64,000 bases of DNA from Clostridia bacterium (GTDB taxonomy: Bacteria > Bacillota > Clostridia > Oscillospirales > Acutalibacteraceae). Location of the stretch: NCBI GenBank assembly GCA_017465505.1, contig JAFTWB010000022.1:57558-121557 (forward strand), in the 5' to 3' direction. The notes beneath the pieces were generated by a model, which saw nothing but the letters and a program-made list of their open reading frames with translations, searched no databases and had not been told where the DNA came from. Positions 59,297 through 64,000 of this stretch are shown here, piece by piece; within the stretch, counting starts at the first letter, position 1; each line of letters begins with the position of its first letter. The position numbers were made by a program, and so were the translations under genes.

Positions 59297-59889
59297 TGAA
59301 GTTTGAGATTTTAAACACAAAAGCCTTGGGAGAAGAGGATTTCAAAAGAGCCTTTGAAAAGCTGAGTCGTCCTCAGAAAAATCGCTGTCTCAGATTTAAG
59401 TTTGAGGCAGACAGACGCAGGCTTGCCTTTGGCGAGGAGCTTTTAAGAGAGCTTATTAAAAAAGAGCTTGGCTGTACGGAAGAAGACATCACCATAAGTC
59501 GTGAGGCCTCAGGCAGACCTGTGGCAACGGCAAAGGGTGAGGAGCTTTTTGTCAGCATAACTCACAGCGGTGACTTTGTGGCCTGTGCCCTGTCTTTAAA
59601 GCCTGTGGGCATAGATTTGGAAGTAAAAAGAGAGGTTAAGCCTCAGTTTTTGCAAAGGGTTTTAAATCAGCAGGAGCTTGAATTTCTAAAAGCAGAAAGT
59701 GACGAGGCTCTGGGCTTTCTGAAAATCTGGACGGCAAAGGAAGCCTTTGTGAAGTTAACGGGCAAGGGCCTTGCAGGCTTAAGTGAGGCAGATGTGCTTC
59801 CCCTTATGGAAAAAGGAAGCTTTGAAGGGATTAAAATAATAACAAGCCACAGCAGTGACTATGCCTGCTCGGTTATTTTTGAAGAATAG
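59293..59889 (+). CDS. 4'-Phosphopantetheinyl transferase (Sfp type)
   Basis: 198 residues, overlapping the glycosyltransferase stop by 4 bases (ATGA). LAFGEELL and ISREASGRPVA (substrate region), SITHSGDFVACAL, PVGIDLEVKREV (Mg-binding Asp/Glu) and LKIWTAKEAFVKLTGKGL (W-x-x-K-E-A-x-x-K). It converts apo-carrier domains to holo form. The two carriers of the divergent operon are the obvious targets. Its location is the main evidence that the two operons form one pathway. Confidence 0.93.
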   Translation: MMKFEILNTKALGEEDFKRAFEKLSRPQKNRCLRFKFEADRRRLAFGEELLRELIKKELGCTEEDITISREASGRPVATAKGEELFVSITHSGDFVACALSLKPVGIDLEVKREVKPQFLQRVLNQQELEFLKAESDEALGFLKIWTAKEAFVKLTGKGLAGLSEADVLPLMEKGSFEGIKIITSHSSDYACSVIFEE

Positions 59890-59890
59890 A

Positions 59891-59926
59891 AAACAGCACT
59901 ATCCTTAAGCGGATGGTGCTGTTTTT
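59891..59926. terminator. Bidirectional terminator
   Basis: 14-bp stem AAACAGCACTATCC / GGATGGTGCTGTTT (one G-T pair), 6-base loop, T runs on both strands. It ends the PPTase and the convergent hydrolase gene. Confidence 0.9.
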
Positions 59927-59928
59927 GG

Positions 59929-61005
59929 TTACGGGTAGGTTTTAAAGAAATCGCTGATGGTTTTTATCAGCTCTTTGTTTGCTTCCTGAGCTTTTAAAGG
60001 GTCAATGCTTTGGAGAAATTCTTTTTCGGTGCTTTCAGGAATTTCGCCGTTGTATCGGGTGTAAAGGTCGTCAAAATCGTCCTTGACCTCTTCACGATAA
60101 GCATTTGCTTCCTTGGTAAAAAGCAGAGTGGTGTGGCCTGCGTTTTCAGTGTTTTCGTAAAGCATAAACTGAGCCTTGGGGTTAGTCACCTCATCCTTGT
60201 GAGCGTAAATGCTGCTTCCGTCAATGCTTACGGTGACGTCATTTTCGCAGTGAATAACAAGTGCAGGAATATCGCCCTCGTTAATCGCCTGAGCACCGCC
60301 GGAAGAGATAATATCACCACCGAAAATCATTGTCTGATAAGCATAAAGGGCAGGATACCCCGAGTAAGCAAAGGCTCCCACGTAGTTTGTGCTCCATTCA
60401 AGAGTGATTTCGATTTCCGAGTTAACCGCACCTACTGTAGCAACGGCACGGATATCATAGTCCTGATTGCACATCATTGCACAGGCGTAGCCGCCTCGGC
60501 TGTGACCGAAAAGGTACAAGGGGAGTTTATTAAGCTCAGGGTCGGATTTTATAAAATCAAGGGCACACTGAAGGTCTAAAACCTCCTGAGAAAACCCAAC
60601 GGAGTTTTTGCCTTCGCTCTCAAAGCTTCCTGTGGTGTCGAAGGTGAAAACCTTGTAGCCCAAATCTACAAAAGCAAGAGCTTGAGAGGTGTAGTCCTCG
60701 CCACCGTCGCTTAGCCCCGGAGCAATCACCACAAGGGCTGAGGCGTTGTCATCGCCGTAAATGTAGGCTCTGAGCCTGTTTTCTTCTGACATAAAGTAAG
60801 CTTCTCTGCACTGTGTGATTTCTGAAGCGTGACTGCTTGTAAGGTTTAGCGCTTGCTCAAGAGGACTTCGCTCAAATCTGGGGAAAATTGCGGTGTAAAT
60901 GAATTTTGTGGCCATAAGCATTCCCATACAAAGAAGAAGCAGAGCCAGTGTAATCACTGCCGTAACTTTCAGTATTCTCTTTTTTACGGCCTTCCTTTCA
61001 GCCAT
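59929..61005 (-). CDS. Membrane-anchored alpha/beta hydrolase (lipase/esterase-like)
   Basis: 358 residues from the ATG at 61005 (GGTGGG upstream). An N-terminal helix (~12-35) anchors it outside. The fold has VVIAPGLSDGGEDY, VFTFDTTGSFES, the nucleophile LFGHSRGGYA (G-H-S-R-G), LVIHCENDVTV (Asp) and AGHTTLL (His). It resembles secreted cutinase/lipase-like hydrolases. Here, unlike the hydrolase at 29.6 kb, the Ser is kept. The substrate is unknown; it sits between the lipid cluster and the O-acylation pair. Confidence 0.85.
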   Translation of the reverse strand: MAERKAVKKRILKVTAVITLALLLLCMGMLMATKFIYTAIFPRFERSPLEQALNLTSSHASEITQCREAYFMSEENRLRAYIYGDDNASALVVIAPGLSDGGEDYTSQALAFVDLGYKVFTFDTTGSFESEGKNSVGFSQEVLDLQCALDFIKSDPELNKLPLYLFGHSRGGYACAMMCNQDYDIRAVATVGAVNSEIEITLEWSTNYVGAFAYSGYPALYAYQTMIFGGDIISSGGAQAINEGDIPALVIHCENDVTVSIDGSSIYAHKDEVTNPKAQFMLYENTENAGHTTLLFTKEANAYREEVKDDFDDLYTRYNGEIPESTEKEFLQSIDPLKAQEANKELIKTISDFFKTYP

Positions 61006-61068
61006 AATTATTCCCACCTTTTTGAAAGTTAATACAAAACTGTAAATTGACTTGAAACAATAAAACAA

Positions 61069-61097
61069 TTATTATGTAAGGTGAGGGTCTTTGTCAA
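61069..61097 (-). promoter_or_regulatory. Promoter of the hydrolase gene
   Basis: Minus strand: TTGACA (61092-61097), 17-base spacer, TAATAA (61069-61074). Confidence 0.6.
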
Positions 61098-61130
61098 GAC
61101 CTTTGCCAAATTTTTAAGAAAAGAGGGAGA

Positions 61131-62525
61131 TTGTTGGTTTTTTCAAGCCTTACCTTCTGGTTTATATACCTGCCTGTGGTGTTGCTGCTTTACTATATAA
61201 CACCTAAAAAAGCACGAAACGTTGTGCTCTTCGTGGTTAGCCTTGCCTTTTACGGCTGGGGCGAGCCTGTATACATTCTCCTAATGCTTGTGACCATCCT
61301 CATAAACTACCTTGCAGGATTTCTTATGGAAAAAAGCAGGGAAAAGAGGCAGAAAAAGCTGTGGCTTATTCTGTGCGTGGCTCTTAATCTGGGCTTTCTC
61401 GTGTTTTTCAAGTATTCGGGAATGATTGTAAGCACCCTCAATCTCTTGCCTTTTATCAGTATAAATTTTACACCCCCTGCACTTCCCATCGGCATAAGCT
61501 TCTATACATTTCAGGCGATGTCCTATACAATTGACGTATATAATGAGCAGTGCAAGGCTCAGAAAAATCCTCTGATTCTCGGCACCTACGTCACCCTTTT
61601 TCCTCAGCTTATTGCAGGCCCTATTGTCCGCTATGTTGACGTTGAAAAAGAGCTTGTCACGAGATATGAAACCCTTGAGAAGTTTAAAAGCGGTGTTATC
61701 CTTTTCCTCTGCGGTATGGGCAAAAAGGTGCTTCTGGCAAATCAGTTTGCCCTTATGTACCGAAACCTCAGCCAGTCGGGCGAAGGCTTTACCCTTGTGT
61801 CTGCCTGGGCAGGGCTTCTGGCACTTTCTTTGCAGATTTACTTCGATTTCTCGGGCTACAGCGATATGGCAAGGGGCCTTGGCAGGATGATTGGCTTTGA
61901 GTTTATGGAAAACTTCAATTATCCTTATATTTCTCGTTCTATTACAGAGTTCTGGAGAAGATGGCACATTTCTCTGTCCACTTGGTTTCGTGACTATGTT
62001 TACATTCCCCTTGGCGGCAACAGAAAAGGCTTTGCAAGGCAAATTTTCAACCTTTTTGTGGTGTGGCTCTTAACGGGACTTTGGCACGGTGCGGCTTACA
62101 ATTTTGTTTTGTGGGGTCTGTATTTCTTCCTGATTCTTGTTGTGGAAAAGCTTTTCCTTTCAAAGCTTCTCTCAAAAGCTCCAAGAGCAGTAAGCCATAT
62201 TTACTCTATTATTCTTATTATGCTGGGCTGGGCGATTTTCAGCTTTGACAATATGGCTGAGCTTTCTTCATTTATGGGCTCTCTCTTCGGTGCTCAGGGT
62301 GTAAGTCTTGGAGAAAATCAGCTTTCGGTTATTATCAGCTACCTGCCTGTAAGCCTTGTGGGTTGTGTGCTCAGCACCCCTGTGGCAAAGGTTCTTTACG
62401 GCAAAATCCGTGGTGCAAAGGGTGCAGTAGTGATTGAAACTCTTTTCTGCCTTGTGATTATGGTGCTTTGCATAGCTTCTCTTGTAAGCGAAAGCTACAA
62501 TCCCTTTATTTATTTCAGATTCTGA
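61131..62525 (+). CDS. MBOAT-family O-acyltransferase (AlgI/DltB-like)
   Basis: 464 residues from a TTG start; AGAGGGAGA lies just upstream. About 10-11 membrane helices. Family blocks are LTFWFIYLPVVLLLYY, YTFQAMSYTIDVY, QLIAGPIVRY, FWRRWHISLSTWFRDYVYIPLGGNR and LLTGLWHGAAYNFVLWG, with the catalytic His in WHG. It carries an acyl group (usually acetyl) across the membrane. It is followed 14 bases later by the DHHW protein, which would place the acyl group on the surface polymer. Confidence 0.95.
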   Translation: MLVFSSLTFWFIYLPVVLLLYYITPKKARNVVLFVVSLAFYGWGEPVYILLMLVTILINYLAGFLMEKSREKRQKKLWLILCVALNLGFLVFFKYSGMIVSTLNLLPFISINFTPPALPIGISFYTFQAMSYTIDVYNEQCKAQKNPLILGTYVTLFPQLIAGPIVRYVDVEKELVTRYETLEKFKSGVILFLCGMGKKVLLANQFALMYRNLSQSGEGFTLVSAWAGLLALSLQIYFDFSGYSDMARGLGRMIGFEFMENFNYPYISRSITEFWRRWHISLSTWFRDYVYIPLGGNRKGFARQIFNLFVVWLLTGLWHGAAYNFVLWGLYFFLILVVEKLFLSKLLSKAPRAVSHIYSIILIMLGWAIFSFDNMAELSSFMGSLFGAQGVSLGENQLSVIISYLPVSLVGCVLSTPVAKVLYGKIRGAKGAVVIETLFCLVIMVLCIASLVSESYNPFIYFRF

Positions 62526-62539
62526 GGAGGGTGGAAAAT

Positions 62540-63688
62540 TTGAAAAATAAAATAGTTAAATTTCTGCCTGCACTTGTGTTTCTGCTGGTGACCTTCGGAT
62601 TCTGTATTCTCTTTTTCCTTTTGCCAAAAAGTGATTTCAGCGTTAATGAAAAAAGATATCTTGCTGATACTCCCAAGTTTTCTGTAGAGAACCTTATATC
62701 GGGCGAGCTTGTAAAAGAAATCGACGGCGACAGCGAAAAGGGCTCTGTGGGCTATGTGGCAGACCATTTTCCTTTCAGAAGCTTTTTTGTAGGGCTTAAT
62801 TCCTACTATAATCTTGGTATGGGCAACACCGCCAACAGTGATTATTATTTTGCAAAAGACGGCTTTATTATTACAAAGCCTTATGGTACCGACAGGCTTG
62901 ACACCAACATCAGGGTCATAAACTCTTTTGCAGAGGATAAAAACGTGACTCTTTGCGTTGTGCCAAGCCCCGGAAATATTTTAGAGGACAAGCTGCCGAA
63001 AAACCACCTCAGCTATAAGGACGACGTGGTTTATGAAACTCTTTCTTCTCAACTTTCTGAGGATGTGTCGTACTGCGATGTAAACTCGGTTCTGAAAGAT
63101 ATGAAGGAAAAGGGCAATGCTCCTTTTTACAAGACAGACCACCACTGGACAACTCCTGCGGCATATAACGCTTATGTCAGACTTGCGGATAATCTCGGCT
63201 ATATCCCTGCAACGGAAAGCGACTTTAAAAAGGAGCTTTACTCAGGCTTTTACGGCACAACCTACTCTTCCTCGGGCTATTTTCTCGCTCAGCCCGACAC
63301 CATAGAGGTGTGGAGCGGCAAAGCAGAAGAGAGTGTAAGTGTTGAAATTCACGAGCTCGACGAGGTTAAAACATCGGATTCAATGTTTTTTGAAAGCCAT
63401 CTCAGCGAGCCAGATATGTATCCTGTTTTCTTAGACGGCAACCACGCTCTTGTGAAAATCAAAAATCAAAAGGCAGATGGGGGCAAGCTTCTTGTTATCA
63501 AAGACAGTTTCGCTCACGCACTGACTCCATTTCTGGCTGAAAACTTCAGCGAGATAATTATGATTGACCTGCGTTATTATAAAGAAAATGTCACCGAATT
63601 GTGTGAAACTGAGGGCATTGAGGATGTTTTGGTGCTTTACAGTATCTCTAACTTCTGTACCGACACATCCCTTGCGTTTTTGGAGTAA
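62540..63688 (+). CDS. DHHW-family protein (AlgJ/AlgX-like acyl transfer partner)
   Basis: 382 residues from a TTG start with GGAGGGTGG upstream; longer in-frame starts overlap the MBOAT gene and lack a ribosome site. A single N-terminal helix (~10-30) is followed by an SGNH-like extracellular domain. FYKTDHHWTTPAAYNAY has the DHHW signature (Asp/His), VVPSPGNI is the region of the first block, and LLVIKDSFAHALTPF carries the Ser of the GDSF-like block. It pairs with the upstream MBOAT protein for O-acylation of a wall or capsular polysaccharide. Confidence 0.9.
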   Translation: MKNKIVKFLPALVFLLVTFGFCILFFLLPKSDFSVNEKRYLADTPKFSVENLISGELVKEIDGDSEKGSVGYVADHFPFRSFFVGLNSYYNLGMGNTANSDYYFAKDGFIITKPYGTDRLDTNIRVINSFAEDKNVTLCVVPSPGNILEDKLPKNHLSYKDDVVYETLSSQLSEDVSYCDVNSVLKDMKEKGNAPFYKTDHHWTTPAAYNAYVRLADNLGYIPATESDFKKELYSGFYGTTYSSSGYFLAQPDTIEVWSGKAEESVSVEIHELDEVKTSDSMFFESHLSEPDMYPVFLDGNHALVKIKNQKADGGKLLVIKDSFAHALTPFLAENFSEIIMIDLRYYKENVTELCETEGIEDVLVLYSISNFCTDTSLAFLE

Positions 63689-63745
63689 CCGTTAGCCACG
63701 GTGGGCGTTTTAGACCACTAGCCGTAGTGGGCGTTTTAGCCTATT
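63688..63745. repeat. GTTAGCCACGG repeat copies after the DHHW gene
   Basis: ACCGTTAGCCACGGTGGGCG, then a diverged CACTAGCCGTAGTGGGCG, in direct tandem and each followed by TTTTAG. Same family as the 9.7-10.3 kb repeats. Confidence 0.7.
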
Positions 63746-63765
63746 GATAACTTTAATTCATCCGA

Positions 63766-63789
63766 AACCTCGCCTAACGGCGGGGTTTT
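63766..63789 (+). terminator. Terminator of the MBOAT-DHHW operon
   Basis: AACCTCGCC / GGCGGGGTT stem (one G-T pair), loop TAAC, then TT. Confidence 0.75.
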
Positions 63790-63827
63790 GTGCTTATTTA
63801 TATAAACGCAGGCAAGGCGAATATAAA

Positions 63828-63857
63828 TGAGGCACCTTCCAGATGGAAGGTGCCTCA
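63828..63857 (+). terminator. Terminator-like hairpin used as intron insertion site
   Basis: Perfect 13-bp stem TGAGGCACCTTCC / GGAAGGTGCCTCA with loop AGAT. There is no T run after it; a group II intron begins 8 bases downstream, so the original tail may have been displaced. Confidence 0.75.
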
Positions 63858-63864
63858 ACTGCTT

Positions 63865-64000
63865 GTGTGCTCGGCACGCATTATTACTTGGCGGTGAAAG
63901 TCCGCTACAGGCTTGGCAGTAGGAACTGTTAGCTGAAGACAAGGGCGTCCATCGTGAGGTGGAGTCTGAAGGAAGTCGGAGGCAAAACCTCGGTCTGACG
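63865..64000 (+). mobile_element. 5' part of a group IIC intron (truncated by window end)
   Basis: The boundary GTGTGCTCGGCACGC matches the GUGUGCCCGGCAUG start of the well-studied Oceanobacillus iheyensis IIC intron. Domain I blocks follow in the same order: GCGGTGAAAGTCCGC, GGAACTGTTAGC, AAGGGCGTCC, GGAGTCTGAAGGAAG and CCTCGGTCTGACG. Insertion just after a terminator-like hairpin is typical of class C introns. The reverse transcriptase/maturase gene and domains V-VI would lie beyond the right edge. The comparison rests on memory of the published intron, not on an alignment. Confidence 0.9.

Noticed and set aside
54539-59889. Aryl-polyene or polyketide cluster
   Set aside because: There is no ketosynthase, ketoreductase or dehydratase; only ligase, carriers, acyltransferases, glycosyltransferase and PPTase.
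61281-62042. 253-residue open frame antisense to the MBOAT gene
   Set aside because: Overlaps conserved MBOAT motifs on the other strand; composition shadow.

Overview
The window reads as chromosomal DNA of a spore-forming, starch- or plant-polysaccharide-associated member of the Clostridia, most likely a Ruminococcus-like Oscillospiraceae. The evidence is of several kinds. Shine-Dalgarno sites are strong (AGGAGG/GGAGGT) and promoters are classical sigma-A (TTGACA-17-TATAAT). Several secreted proteins carry type I dockerins of the 'GD.dgdgkiNikDAT.iQK.lAkI' kind and starch-binding (CBM26-like) modules. There is a SpoVAC protein, a sortase with wall-anchored substrates, and housekeeping proteins of Firmicutes type. 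The species assignment is inference. There are no rRNA or tRNA genes and no CRISPR array that I can see.

Layout. 1-1.5 kb: edge of a Cys-rich SCIFF-like peptide gene, a CYTH protein and a YkuE-like phosphoesterase. 1.5-9.7 kb: cell-envelope precursor region: an AT-rich asparagine-synthetase-like gene that looks foreign, D-Ala-D-Ala ligase, a 2-hydroxyacid dehydrogenase, a priming sugar transferase, a membrane PglF/CapD-like nucleotide-sugar dehydratase, and GlmS. 9.7-10.4 kb: dense intergenic repeats. 10.4-16.8 kb: a small sortase-type surface protein, then a 1777-residue CotH-kinase protein with starch-binding and InlB-type repeats. 16.9-17.9 kb: a 35-codon peptide gene with its own promoter and terminator followed by a radical SAM enzyme, a candidate peptide-modification (RiPP) unit. 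18-23.5 kb: metG, tatD and a YfhO-type membrane protein. 24-27.7 kb: a dockerin metallophosphoesterase. 27.8-31.7 kb: plsY, an NrdG-like activase, a hydrolase with Cys at the nucleophile position, and a DegV protein. 31.7-34.4 kb: a FIVAR/dockerin/CBM protein. 34.6-35.3 kb: an orphan LytTR response regulator. 35.6-39.6 kb: a VWA/isopeptide pilin-like surface protein. 39.6-44.9 kb (minus strand): nifS-thiI, then a class B sortase whose N-terminus looks like a degenerate MoaB/CinA domain, a stand-alone MoaB/CinA-like protein and a K+ channel. 45.0-46.6 kb: two toxin-antitoxin loci, one type I (25-residue holin-like toxin with a convergent antisense RNA) and one type II (DinJ/YafQ), around an orphan spoVAC. 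46.7-48.7 kb: small membrane proteins and a PadR regulator. 48.9-52.4 kb: two more dockerin proteins. 52.4-54.5 kb: a hairpin array, an MscS channel and a FliB-like protein. 54.5-59.9 kb: a divergent lipid or glycolipid cluster (acyl-AMP ligase fused to a carrier, two PlsC-type acyltransferases, ACP, DPM1/GtrA-type glycosyltransferase, Sfp-type phosphopantetheinyl transferase). 59.9-63.7 kb: a lipase-like hydrolase and an MBOAT/DHHW O-acylation pair. 63.86 kb to the end: the 5' part of a group IIC intron immediately downstream of a terminator-like hairpin.

Themes. Much of the window serves the cell surface: precursor synthesis, surface glycan assembly and acylation, sortase-anchored proteins and dockerin proteins that would dock onto cohesins encoded elsewhere. 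The least explained parts are the peptide/radical SAM pair, the MoaB/CinA-sortase fusion with its stand-alone partner, the carrier-protein acyltransferase cluster, and modular intergenic hairpin arrays that share the same small stem-loops at distant sites. All functional calls come from reading the sequence. No database search was run.
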